Shown here: positions 17,364 to 25,760 of the stretch, one piece after another
Position numbering within the stretch: the stretch's first letter is position 1
Layout of the letters: each line of letters begins with the position of its first letter
From: an uncultured Shewanella sp.
GTDB taxonomy: Bacteria > Pseudomonadota > Gammaproteobacteria > Enterobacterales > Shewanellaceae
Assembly: GCF_947491715.1 (NCBI RefSeq)
Contig: NZ_CANLKR010000035.1
Location: 1 to 50,115 of the forward strand
Reading direction: 5' to 3'
Length of the DNA stretch: 50,115 bases
Made by a program: the position numbers and the translations under genes
The notes under the pieces: generated by a model
Told to the model about the DNA's origin: nothing
The model's input: only the letters and a program-made list of their open reading frames with translations
Database searches by the model: none

Positions 17364-19323
17364 TATGACTCCTTAGCTTTTCAATGGCTTCAACTTCAGC
17401 CGCAGGTATATAGTAATCCACATCCTTTTCAAAGCACCGATGAATGAAGGCCACAAAAATACCCATTATTCCTACGCAAGCCAGCCACCAAATATGCCAA
17501 ATCATGGCAAAACCAAAAACAAGCGCAAAGGCTGACATAATGAATCCGGCTCCCGTATTTCGTGGCATATGAATATCCACATAAGGGCGTGTCTCCTTCG
17601 GCCTCACAGAATTTTCTTGCTTTTCTTTCCAAAAAGCATCGATATCATCAACCACTGGAGTAAAAGGAAAATTATACAAGGCTGGCGGAGAACTGGTTGA
17701 CCACTCTAATGTTCTTGCATTCCAAGGATCCCCTGTTGTATCACGGTTTAGCTCGCGATCGCGAATGCTCACATACAATTGAATAGCTTGACATATAATC
17801 CCTAGTAGAATGGATACGGCACCCGCCATCGCCACTAAAAGTAAAGGCTGCCACCCTGTATCAATATCATAGTGATTAAGACGTCTGGTCATGCCCATAA
17901 ATCCAAGTGCATATAAAGGAATAAAAGCCAAATAGAACCCTATCACCCATAACCAAAACCCGCGCTTACCCCACTTTTCATCAAGCGTAAAACCAAATGA
18001 CTTAGGAAACCAATAGCTGTATCCGGCAAACATGCCAAACACGACCCCACCAATAATGACATTATGAAAATGCGCAATAAGAAATAAGCTGTTATGCAAC
18101 AGGAAATCAGCACCAGGTACTGACAGTAATACGCCTGTCATTCCCCCTATAGTAAATGTTGATAAAAACGCTAAGGTCCACATAATAGGCAAATTCATTT
18201 GTAATCGCCCACGGTAGATCGTAAATAGCCAATTAAATATTTTAACCCCAGTTGGAATGGCAATGATCATCGTCGCAATACCAAAAAAGGCATTCACATT
18301 CGCCCCTGAGCCCATAGTAAAAAAATGATGTAACCAAACACTAAAGGAAAGAACCGTGATCACCGCCGTGGCATACACCATAGAGGTATAACCAAATAAC
18401 TTTTTATGGGTGAAAGTTGGTACCACTTCAGAGAAGACACCAAAAGCTGGCAGAATGAGAATATAGACTTCAGGATGACCCCAAATCCAAATCAAATTAA
18501 CATACATCATTTGATCGCCACCCGCCGTCGCGGTAAAAAAATGAAAACCTAAATACCTATCTAGAGTCAATAGTGCTAACGTCACCGTTAATACAGGAAA
18601 GGCAGCAATAATCAGAATATTAGTGCATAAGGCAGTCCAAGTAAAAATGGGCATTCGCATCAAAGTCATGCCTGGGCAGCGCATTTTCATAATCGTGACA
18701 AAGAAGTTAATCCCAGTCATCAAAGTACCAATACCGGCAATTTGCAAACTCCAAATATAATAATCCACTCCCACGCCCGGACTATTGGCAATGCCTGATA
18801 ATGGCGGATACGCCAACCAACCTGTTCGCGCAAAGTCCCCTATCCCTAAAGACATATTCACTAACGCCATGCCCACAAAAAACAGCCAGAAACTCAACGA
18901 ATTCATGAAAGGAAATGCCACATCTCTCGCACCAATTTGCTGCGGTACCACAATATTAATAAACCCAATCACCAAAGGCATTGCCACAAAGAAAATCATG
19001 ATCACGCCATGAGCAGTAAAGATTTGATCGTAATGTTCAGGAGGTAAGTAACCTGGGTCACTGGCCGCTAAAGCGAGTTGCGAACGCATCATAATCGCAT
19101 CGCTAAAACCCCTTAACATCATGACGAATCCCACAAGAATGTACATGATGCCTATTTTTTTATGATCGATAGTCGTAAACCATTCACTCCAAAGGTAGCG
19201 CCACTTACCGTATCGCGTCACAATTAATGCCAATACAATGACCACAGCAGCCATAAATGAAACGGCGCCCATCACAATGCCGTTATCCCAGGGGACAGCG
19301 TCCCAAGTTAATTTCCCTAGCAT
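17356..19323 (-). CDS. cyoB: Cytochrome bo quinol oxidase subunit I
   Basis: Catalytic subunit that oxidises ubiquinol, reduces oxygen to water and pumps protons. The 655 residues match the family (663 in E. coli). The heme-copper core is intact: TAHGVIMIFF with the low-spin heme ligand, WGHPEVYILILPAFG with the CuB histidine and cross-linked tyrosine, the histidine pair in WLHHFFT for CuB, and IAHFHNVIIGG for the other heme ligands. The N-terminal W-TTIDHKKIG motif and about 14-15 helices are present. A ribosome site AGGA precedes ATG. It lies two bases past the cyoA stop. Confidence 0.98.
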   Translation of the reverse strand: MLGKLTWDAVPWDNGIVMGAVSFMAAVVIVLALIVTRYGKWRYLWSEWFTTIDHKKIGIMYILVGFVMMLRGFSDAIMMRSQLALAASDPGYLPPEHYDQIFTAHGVIMIFFVAMPLVIGFINIVVPQQIGARDVAFPFMNSLSFWLFFVGMALVNMSLGIGDFARTGWLAYPPLSGIANSPGVGVDYYIWSLQIAGIGTLMTGINFFVTIMKMRCPGMTLMRMPIFTWTALCTNILIIAAFPVLTVTLALLTLDRYLGFHFFTATAGGDQMMYVNLIWIWGHPEVYILILPAFGVFSEVVPTFTHKKLFGYTSMVYATAVITVLSFSVWLHHFFTMGSGANVNAFFGIATMIIAIPTGVKIFNWLFTIYRGRLQMNLPIMWTLAFLSTFTIGGMTGVLLSVPGADFLLHNSLFLIAHFHNVIIGGVVFGMFAGYSYWFPKSFGFTLDEKWGKRGFWLWVIGFYLAFIPLYALGFMGMTRRLNHYDIDTGWQPLLLVAMAGAVSILLGIICQAIQLYVSIRDRELNRDTTGDPWNARTLEWSTSSPPALYNFPFTPVVDDIDAFWKEKQENSVRPKETRPYVDIHMPRNTGAGFIMSAFALVFGFAMIWHIWWLACVGIMGIFVAFIHRCFEKDVDYYIPAAEVEAIEKLRSHNV

Positions 19324-19325
19324 AG

Positions 19326-20204
19326 TTAATCCTGCCTTAAAATAAATTTGCGATCCGCATTCTGTTTACCTGGCAACATGTATTTTTCAATCACAGCTTC
19401 AAATAATCGCGGCTCAACATATGAAAAATACTGTATCGGATGATTTTCACTCTTATTACTTAATTTATTATATTGTGCTTTATTAAGTTTTAGCTGCGAT
19501 TGCCTAACGCTGTTCACCCAATCTTTAAAGCCTTTTCCAGAGGTTGAGGTGGTGGTAAATGTCATATCAGAGAAGCCTTCACCACTAATATTGGCAGACA
19601 TACCTCTAAACGTGCCTGTTTCATTGGCAATTAAATGTAACTGGGTTTGCATACCTGACATGGCATAAATTTGTCCACCCAGTTTGGGAATAAAAAATGA
19701 ATTCATCGGCGCATCTGAGGTGATCTTAAAAGCAATCGGCACATCAATGGGGATTTCGATATGATTAACCGTTGCAATGCCAAATTTAGGATAGATAAAC
19801 AACCACTTCCAATCGAGCGCAATAACTTCAATGACAATCGGCTCAGCATCGCTGTTCAACGGCTTATACGGGTCAAGTTCATGGGTTGTTCGCCAAGTAA
19901 TAATGGCTAAAACCAAGATAATAAGAAAAGGGATCCCCCAAACGAAGGCCTCTATTTTAGTTGAATGGGCCCAATCAGGTGCATAGGTTGACTTTTCATT
20001 ATGCTCACGATATTTCCATGCAAATACAAAGGTCATAACAATCACAGGAATAACAACAATGAGCATCAACAAGGTCGCAGTAATAATTAATGCTCCCTCA
20101 TCTTTCCCCACCTGCCCCTTGGAATCAAGCACACCTAGACTGCAACCCGTTAGCAAAAGCAATGAAATAATCCAAACCAAATCTTTCTTTGTCATCTTCA
20201 TCAT
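19326..20204 (-). CDS. cyoA: Cytochrome bo quinol oxidase subunit II
   Basis: Periplasm-facing subunit II of the bo oxidase, a 292-residue lipoprotein with signal WIISLLLLTGC (lipobox LTGC), two membrane helices (about 40-63 and 85-105) and a cupredoxin-like domain. EVIALDWKWLFIYP, IPIDVPIAFKITSDAPMNSF and GMSANISGEGFSDM are typical of quinol-oxidase subunit II. The CuA ligands of cytochrome c oxidases are absent, supporting quinol as the donor. First gene of cyoABCDE. I chose the first of three nearby ATGs because AAGAG precedes it at normal spacing; starts at 20201 or 20195 are possible. Confidence 0.96.
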   Translation of the reverse strand: MMKMTKKDLVWIISLLLLTGCSLGVLDSKGQVGKDEGALIITATLLMLIVVIPVIVMTFVFAWKYREHNEKSTYAPDWAHSTKIEAFVWGIPFLIILVLAIITWRTTHELDPYKPLNSDAEPIVIEVIALDWKWLFIYPKFGIATVNHIEIPIDVPIAFKITSDAPMNSFFIPKLGGQIYAMSGMQTQLHLIANETGTFRGMSANISGEGFSDMTFTTTSTSGKGFKDWVNSVRQSQLKLNKAQYNKLSNKSENHPIQYFSYVEPRLFEAVIEKYMLPGKQNADRKFILRQD

Positions 20205-20725
20205 GGCAACTCTTTACAAATGAGTGGGAGTTGACATTTCACAACATAAACACTCTGATGAGTGGCTATAGAAATGTGAGTAATATTAGTATTGTTGAAA
20301 ATTTGATTTTTAGCAGGGTGTTTTACACAAAGTCAGTAAAAATTACTGATACACAAGCAACAAACGACTAAAATGATATCGATTATGCCTCACTAAGTGT
20401 CAACATATTCCACAATATAAAGCTCATTCAAAAAAACGTTTAAATTTAATCATTTAAGTTTGAGAAAGGTTTACATCGCATCCCATTCAACAGAAAACAG
20501 TAAATGAATAACTCACTCATTTAAAATGAAATAAACTTATTTTAGGCTGTTTGAAATGAAATTAAATTAACCTGAAAAGAATAGACAAAGTACGATATTT
20601 TTACTTACCCTCAGCAACAAGGATAATCGCAAACTTGATTGTCAATTACGCTGTAACTCAATATAAATTAACAATAAATCTATAATAATAAAATCAGCAA
20701 ACATCAAATAATAATAAGGAAGAAC
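20205..20725. other. Divergent intergenic region between cyoA and the GDSL hydrolase gene
   Basis: The 521-bp gap must carry the cyo operon promoter. A palindrome TCAGTAA-AAA-TTACTGA (20333-20349) is a candidate operator for an unidentified regulator; it does not match the FNR consensus. The right half is AT-rich and leads into the hydrolase ribosome site AAGGAAG at 20717. I see no RNA gene or credible small ORF. Confidence 0.4.
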
Positions 20726-21877
20726 ATGACACTTTCATTCAGGGTATCACCCATCAAAAAAATGATTGCCTATTGGCTTCTATTGATTGGTTCATTGACT
20801 CACTTAACGGCCCTTGCAAGTACAAGCCCCTATTATATCGCTTCCATTGGCGACTCTATCACAGCGGGTGTCGACGGTAATAATCAACAGAGCCTTGATA
20901 ATTACACTTATTCAAATGCCATCATTCAAGGAAAGCTAAAAGCAAAACAAACTTATCAAAGTCTTTTTGTCAGTAACACCACTTTTGCTCCAGGAGGGTA
21001 TAGAGAAGCACTGGTACAACTGATGTGCGATCCCTATTTATCCATCACTTTTACCACTGATCCCACGGCACCTGCGCAAACGGTCAATAATGATCCCTCC
21101 ACCTCGATTGCCAGTCATTTTCAATGCGATGCAAGGTCTAAAAAGATCCACTATATCGACAGAAATAATCAATTACATGCTATTAAATTCTTAGGCAACA
21201 CAACTCCAAACCCATTTGGAACCAATCCTAATAACCAAGCGGCCCCAGGAATCGATTACTTCACCGACACTCAGGCAACAGATAGCAATGGTAAAACCAT
21301 CACTGTCAAAGCCCCTTATTTTGCCAATCAAGGTTATACCTTGTGTAATAGCACGCACAATTGCCCATTCCCCATTGCATCACTTTTTCAACAAGCGAAA
21401 ACACCATTGCCTGATAAAGCTAATATTTTTGCGATCACTTTAGCGGGCACTAATGACATTATGCTTGGATTCGATACGTTTAATGAACTTAAAAGCGATC
21501 TACTTCATTTTATTACCCGCACCTTGCCTGCAAACTTAAATCCTAACAGCACCAATACACTCTTTCATATTGTATCGCCTATCACACCTGTTACAAACAG
21601 TGGTGCCTGTAAAATGTTCACCAAAGATGGTTGCGCCGATCTAACCTATAATCGCTATATTCAAAATAAGAATGTTAGCCCCTCAGCACCCAGCTTAACC
21701 CATGATGTGCTCATCAATGATCCAAAAAGCCATATCAGCATCGCAGGATCCATTATCCCAGTGTTGGGGTACAATAATAACGTCCATCCAGATCTACAAA
21801 ACTACTTATACTTGGGCTACAACATCGCTAACGTGTTAGTAAAAAACTTTCAAATTGCAGCCACTACAGCATCATAA
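20726..21877 (+). CDS. Secreted GDSL/SGNH-family hydrolase
   Basis: A 383-residue predicted secreted esterase or lipase. A signal peptide (KKMIAYWLLLIGSL..., cleavage likely after LTALAS near 31-33) precedes block I, SIGDSITAG with the nucleophile at S44. Block III is AGTNDIM and block V is NVHPD with the catalytic Asp/His. Four or five cysteines in the middle (for example LCNSTHNCPF) may form disulfides, which fits export. Substrate is unknown; relatives act on lipids, polysaccharide acetyl groups or esters. A good ribosome site (AAGGAAG) lies before ATG. It stands alone, divergent from cyoA, with a MITE-like element downstream. Confidence 0.85.
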   Translation: MTLSFRVSPIKKMIAYWLLLIGSLTHLTALASTSPYYIASIGDSITAGVDGNNQQSLDNYTYSNAIIQGKLKAKQTYQSLFVSNTTFAPGGYREALVQLMCDPYLSITFTTDPTAPAQTVNNDPSTSIASHFQCDARSKKIHYIDRNNQLHAIKFLGNTTPNPFGTNPNNQAAPGIDYFTDTQATDSNGKTITVKAPYFANQGYTLCNSTHNCPFPIASLFQQAKTPLPDKANIFAITLAGTNDIMLGFDTFNELKSDLLHFITRTLPANLNPNSTNTLFHIVSPITPVTNSGACKMFTKDGCADLTYNRYIQNKNVSPSAPSLTHDVLINDPKSHISIAGSIIPVLGYNNNVHPDLQNYLYLGYNIANVLVKNFQIAATTAS

Positions 21878-21964
21878 TTGACAACAATCTCAACATCAGG
21901 GACGATTAAACGCATTGCTTAAATGAAGAAGAAAAGAGGGGGAGAAAACTTGAGGCAATATCGT

Positions 21965-22246
21965 TATACCCGTGATACTTCAAGATACATGTTTTCAGAG
22001 CGCGTAAAAGTGCCTAATTCAAGGCGTATTATTGCCGAAATGCTTATTGCCTTTTAAGATGATACAACGCAGAAGTCGGTGCTTTTACACACTCCCAAAG
22101 GGCTGGCCTCTTTATATGTAAAAGCAAGGCCTTTTATACTGTGTTATTAAACATCGGCTTAGAATGACTAGGCTCGATGTTCAATGCCTTGTCTAAAAGG
22201 CTTTTCATTCCAGCTGAATCCTGCAGCTTGAAGTATCACGGGTATA
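21965..22246. mobile_element. MITE-like repeat, copy 2 (282 bp)
   Basis: Starts TATACCCGTGATACTTCAAG and ends with the exact inverse, CTTGAAGTATCACGGGTATA. Inside, AACATCG and CGATGTT with an inner GCTTAG/CTAGGC pairing form a hairpin near 22150-22182. TA flanks both ends. The host DNA on each side carries GCAATATCGTTA (21955-21966) and TAACGATATTGC (22250-22261), so the element entered a perfect 12-bp inverted repeat. It lies between the convergent GDSL hydrolase and ycgL genes. Confidence 0.87.
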
Positions 22247-22263
22247 GCATAACGATATTGCTC

Positions 22264-22284
22264 TATGGTCTATGGTCTATGGTC
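22264..22284. repeat. Three tandem copies of TATGGTC
   Basis: Seven-base unit repeated three times without mismatch, followed by a degenerate TAAGGC. It lies between MITE copy 2 and the 3' end of ycgL. It is non-coding and may be a slippage tract. Confidence 0.9.
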
Positions 22285-22299
22285 TAAGGCAAAATGCGA

Positions 22300-22581
22300 T
22301 TAATCGGGATTATAGCCAATGTCTGTTTTATGGGCTTCGAGCAAATTTTCAACAGGAGGAGGCAGCTGCAAATAAAACCCTTTATCCACTAACTCACTTT
22401 TCACCTTTTCAATATCAGCAAATCCTAAATGATCGCGTTTGCTTAAAGGCAACATCATCACTAAAATCGGCGTACCAAACATAGCCATTAAGGCATCGGG
22501 AACTTTTGTAAAATCATCACGTTTTTCAATAAATAAGTAAGTTTCTTGCTTACGACTACTTTTATATACTGCACAGATCAT
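22300..22581 (-). CDS. ycgL: YcgL-domain protein
   Basis: Small conserved gammaproteobacterial protein of unknown biochemical role. The product matches the YcgL family throughout: MICAVYKSSRKQETYLFIEK, VPDALMAMFGTP, ADIEKVKSELVDKGFYLQLPPP. I start at ATG 22581 (93 residues), which gives the usual N terminus; an in-frame TTG at 22608 would add nine residues and has no better ribosome site. It diverges from minC, a neighbourhood also found in E. coli and Shewanella. Confidence 0.9.
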   Translation of the reverse strand: MICAVYKSSRKQETYLFIEKRDDFTKVPDALMAMFGTPILVMMLPLSKRDHLGFADIEKVKSELVDKGFYLQLPPPVENLLEAHKTDIGYNPD

Positions 22582-22701
22582 ATCAGGCTCAATTTCCAAA
22601 CAATTCAACTTGCCAGCTAATTACTGACACTATAACATGGACTGATCGGAATTTAATGCTTATCGACGTAAAGTTGATCATTTGTAAAGAGTAAAGCAGG
22701 A

Positions 22702-23367
22702 ATGTATACACCAAGCCTAGAATTAAAGGGCGCATCCTTTACGCTGTCAGTCCTTCATATTAAGCATCAAGATATGAGCAGACTCACGGCTGAACTTGAT
22801 AATAAACTTGCTATTGCGCCACAATTTTTTATCGGTGCGCCTTTAGTGATAAATATCGAGCTCATTACCGATCCCTTATTTGATCTTGCCAAACTCAAAC
22901 ACATCCTCACTCAACGGCAATTAATCATTGTCGGCATCACCGCCGCCATTCCAGAGCTGATTGAACAGGCCAAAACGCTTGGGTTAGCCATTGTCAAATC
23001 AGGCAAACAAAGTCTCAATCAACCTCAATTACCTAAAACCACCAAGGTTATTCAGCGAAATATTCGCTCAGGACAACAAATTTACACAAAAGGTGGTGAT
23101 TTAATCATCATAGGCGCCGTTGGCAATGGTGCTGAGGTCATTGCAGATGGTAGCATACACGTCTATGGTACATTAAGAGGCAAAGCCATGGCGGGTGCCG
23201 CTGGTGACAAACATGCCGTTATCATTGCGAAAAAAATTGAAGCTGAATTAGTCTCCATTGCCGGTCAATATTGGTTAACGGAAAACCTTCAGCACAATAT
23301 CACTTCGCAAAGTGCATGTATTCGCTTACAAGGGAATACCTTAACTGCCGATAATTTATCACTTTAA
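22702..23367 (+). CDS. minC: Septum site-determining protein MinC
   Basis: Inhibitor of FtsZ polymerisation that, when recruited to the membrane by MinD, blocks division near the poles. The 221 residues are of normal length. The N-terminal domain (about 1-100) binds FtsZ. The C-terminal beta-helix domain has the expected strands: GQQIYTKGGDLIIIGAVGNG, AEVIADGSIHVYGTLRGKAMAG and the terminal ESIAGQYW-like segment ELVSIAGQYWL, which contact MinD. First gene of minCDE, 30 bases before minD. Confidence 0.97.
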   Translation: MYTPSLELKGASFTLSVLHIKHQDMSRLTAELDNKLAIAPQFFIGAPLVINIELITDPLFDLAKLKHILTQRQLIIVGITAAIPELIEQAKTLGLAIVKSGKQSLNQPQLPKTTKVIQRNIRSGQQIYTKGGDLIIIGAVGNGAEVIADGSIHVYGTLRGKAMAGAAGDKHAVIIAKKIEAELVSIAGQYWLTENLQHNITSQSACIRLQGNTLTADNLSL

Positions 23368-23397
23368 CAACCGACAGATTAAAAGGATAGTAAACAC

Positions 23398-24207
23398 ATG
23401 ACACAAATTATTGTTGTCACCTCAGGCAAAGGCGGTGTGGGTAAAACCACCTCAAGTGCTGCCATTGCAACAGGATTAGCCCTAAAAGGACATAGGACTG
23501 TCGTGATTGATTTTGATATTGGATTAAGAAACCTTGATCTCATTATGGGTTGTGAACGACGCGTCGTTTACGACTTTGTTAATGTCATCAATGAAGAAGC
23601 CAATCTCAATCAAGCATTGATCAAAGATAAACGCTGTGCAAACCTGTACATTCTTCCTGCGTCACAAACGCGAGATAAAAATGCACTAACAAAAGAAGGG
23701 GTTGGGAAAGTCTTAGACTTGCTCACAGAGCAATTTGAATATGTCATTTGCGATTCCCCTGCGGGAATAGAAAATGGGGCAATGATGGCCTTATATTATG
23801 CCGATCTTGCCATTGTCACCACCAACCCCGAAGTCAGTTCAGTACGCGATTCCGATCGGATTTTAGGCATGTTACAAAGTAAATCCAGACGTGCAGAACA
23901 AGGTTTAGAACCGGTGAAAGAGCTATTGCTCCTCACACGCTACGCGCCAGACAGAGTCAACAGTGGGGAAATGTTGAGCGTTGCCGATGTCGAAGAAATC
24001 TTAGCAATCCCCCTATTAGGTGTCATTCCTGAGTCTCAATCTGTGTTAAAAGCATCCAATTCAGGGATCCCTGTGATTTTGGATGAAGAGAGCGATGCCG
24101 GTATCGCTTACAGTGATAGCGTCGCTCGCCTTCTCGGTGAAGAAGTGGCATTACGATTTATTACCGAAGAGAAAAAAGGCTTTTTAAAGCGCATTTTTGG
24201 TAACTAA
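23398..24207 (+). CDS. minD: Septum site-determining ATPase MinD
   Basis: Membrane-associated ParA/MinD-type ATPase that recruits MinC and oscillates with MinE. The 269 residues include the deviant Walker A VTSGKGGVGKTTSSA near 8-22, the switch I region DFDIGLRNLDLIMG and the Walker B-like VICDSPAGIENGA. The C-terminal amphipathic membrane-targeting helix is EEKKGFLKRIFGN. A ribosome site AAAGGA precedes ATG. Middle gene of minCDE. Confidence 0.98.
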   Translation: MTQIIVVTSGKGGVGKTTSSAAIATGLALKGHRTVVIDFDIGLRNLDLIMGCERRVVYDFVNVINEEANLNQALIKDKRCANLYILPASQTRDKNALTKEGVGKVLDLLTEQFEYVICDSPAGIENGAMMALYYADLAIVTTNPEVSSVRDSDRILGMLQSKSRRAEQGLEPVKELLLLTRYAPDRVNSGEMLSVADVEEILAIPLLGVIPESQSVLKASNSGIPVILDEESDAGIAYSDSVARLLGEEVALRFITEEKKGFLKRIFGN

Positions 24208-24237
24208 CTTTGGATACTAACTTCTTGGTAATTAACT

Positions 24238-24501
24238 ATGTCTTTACTCGATTATTTTAAAAGTGACAAAAAAGTGAATACAGCAGCAACCGCCAAAGAG
24301 CGTCTCCAGATCATCGTTGCACATCAACGTGGAGAAAGGGACGCTCCAGACTATTTTCCTGAAATGAAAAAAGAAATTATAGAAGTGATCAGAAAGTACG
24401 TAAACGTTGGCCCGGATCAAATATCGGTACAACTGGATCAAAATGATGAAAAACTCTCAGTGCTTGAGTTAAATGTAACCTTACCCGAGCCACAAAGCTA
24501 G
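24238..24501 (+). CDS. minE: Cell division topological specificity factor MinE
   Basis: Stimulates MinD ATPase activity, displacing MinC from mid-cell. The 87 residues include the N-terminal membrane/MinD-binding segment MSLLDYFKSDKKVNTAATAK and RLQIIVAHQRGERDAPDYFP, the conserved anti-MinCD helix. The C-terminal topological domain has IRKYVNVGPDQISVQLDQND. Last gene of minCDE, 30 bases after minD. Confidence 0.97.
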   Translation: MSLLDYFKSDKKVNTAATAKERLQIIVAHQRGERDAPDYFPEMKKEIIEVIRKYVNVGPDQISVQLDQNDEKLSVLELNVTLPEPQS

Positions 24502-24510
24502 TACATCATG

Positions 24511-24546
24511 TTCTTATTCTCATATGTGTCCATATGAGAATAAGAA
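24511..24546. terminator. Perfect 16-bp hairpin between convergent minE and rnd
   Basis: TTCTTATTCTCATATG (24511-24526) is exactly inverted at 24531-24546 with loop TGTC. It sits between two convergent genes where a shared terminator is expected. It has no flanking T-run on either strand, so it may be an atypical terminator, a transcript-end stabiliser or a protein-binding palindrome. Confidence 0.6.
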
Positions 24547-24560
24547 GTAAAAGCAATAGA

Positions 24561-25670
24561 TTAAACACCGATCTCATTAAGGTGTTCACCAACAATATCT
24601 GCTCTCCACCCTGTCAATATTAACGGCAAATCCCCTTTTTTTCCGTCCCATAACCAACGTAAATATTCATGAATATGACGCTTTGACCCAAGGAGTTCTA
24701 TGGGAACTTGAGCCGACTCAGCCTGAGTGACTAAGACTTGTTTAATGGTTTTAAAGGCCGATTTATAGCCTGTTTTAAGCGCAATGACATCGATTGGTTC
24801 TGGCACAGAATCAAAGCTCACCTGACTAATGATCTCAAGGATTTTTCTGCCATGAACGCGCTTTTCTTGTTCTGTTAAATCAGTCAATTTAGCGAGTTGA
24901 GCCATATTTTGAGGTTGCTTTTTAGATAGCGTGATCAACGCATGATCTTTTATCACAAACCCTACAGCCATATCTCTCTTTAATGCCAGATCCAAACGCC
25001 ATTTAGCCAAATCCCGTAAACAGGCTAATTGTTTAGGCAACAACTGAAAAGCATTCTTCACTTTTAAATAGGCTTCAGCAGGCTCAACAGGCGTTAATCG
25101 ATTTTGCGTTATTCGCTCACTTTCAGCCATAACCCAATCTAAACGAGACATGCTTCGCAGTTTTTCAATTAACTGAGGATAAAGCTCATATAAGTAATAC
25201 ACATCGTTCGCAGCATAGTCTAATTGAGCTTGCGACAGAGGTCGCTTCAACCAATCGGTGCGTGACTCCCCTTTATCTAAACTCACCGATAAGAGTTGCT
25301 CGACTAATTTGGCATAGCCTAAACTATGCCCAAACCCCGCCAAACTGGCACCAATTTGGCTGTCAAAAAGGGGAGCGGGCTGACATTGAGCATAGTGCGC
25401 AAACACATCCAAGTCTTCACTGCAAGAGTGCAGCACTTTAATCAAATTAGACTGAGTGAGTAACGCCCAGAAAACAGATAAATTCGTCACAGCCAAAGGA
25501 TCGATAAGCGCTAATGTTTTACCATCATAAGCTTGAATAAGCCCTAATTTTGCATAATAAGTGCGAGTACGCACAAATTCTGTGTCCAATACCAATAAAT
25601 CTGCTTGCTCATACTGCTTGACCAACGCTTCAAGGCTCACATTATTATCTATATACTCAAACGCTAACAA
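24561..25670 (-). CDS. rnd: Ribonuclease D
   Basis: 3'-5' exoribonuclease of the DEDD family that trims tRNA precursors and other small RNAs. The exonuclease domain has VLDTEFVRTRTYYAKLG, the conserved LIKVLHSCSEDLDVF and DYAANDVYYLYELYP segments. One HRDC domain (WRLDLALKRDMAVGFVI...) follows. I start at TTG 25670 (369 residues): GGAG lies six bases before it and the N terminus then aligns with E. coli RNase D. An upstream in-frame TTG at 25694 would add eight residues without a ribosome site. Convergent with minCDE, downstream of fadD on the same strand but separated by a terminator. Confidence 0.95.
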   Translation of the reverse strand: MLAFEYIDNNVSLEALVKQYEQADLLVLDTEFVRTRTYYAKLGLIQAYDGKTLALIDPLAVTNLSVFWALLTQSNLIKVLHSCSEDLDVFAHYAQCQPAPLFDSQIGASLAGFGHSLGYAKLVEQLLSVSLDKGESRTDWLKRPLSQAQLDYAANDVYYLYELYPQLIEKLRSMSRLDWVMAESERITQNRLTPVEPAEAYLKVKNAFQLLPKQLACLRDLAKWRLDLALKRDMAVGFVIKDHALITLSKKQPQNMAQLAKLTDLTEQEKRVHGRKILEIISQVSFDSVPEPIDVIALKTGYKSAFKTIKQVLVTQAESAQVPIELLGSKRHIHEYLRWLWDGKKGDLPLILTGWRADIVGEHLNEIGV

Positions 25671-25694
25671 TATCTTCTCCAAAATCTGCTTCAA

Positions 25695-25749
25695 ATAAAA
25701 AAGCCGACCTATGCCAGCTTATTTCATGCTTGTGTTATCTTAACACAAG
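25695..25749 (-). terminator. Terminator after fadD with an extra upstream hairpin
   Basis: On the minus strand AAGCTG (25720-25715) pairs with CGGCTT (25706-25701) and runs into TTTTATTT. Just upstream, CTTGTGTTA (25729-25737) and TAACACAAG (25741-25749) form a second perfect 9-bp stem with a three-base loop. Together they end fadD transcription before rnd. Confidence 0.65.
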
Positions 25750-25760
25750 AAAGAACAGAT

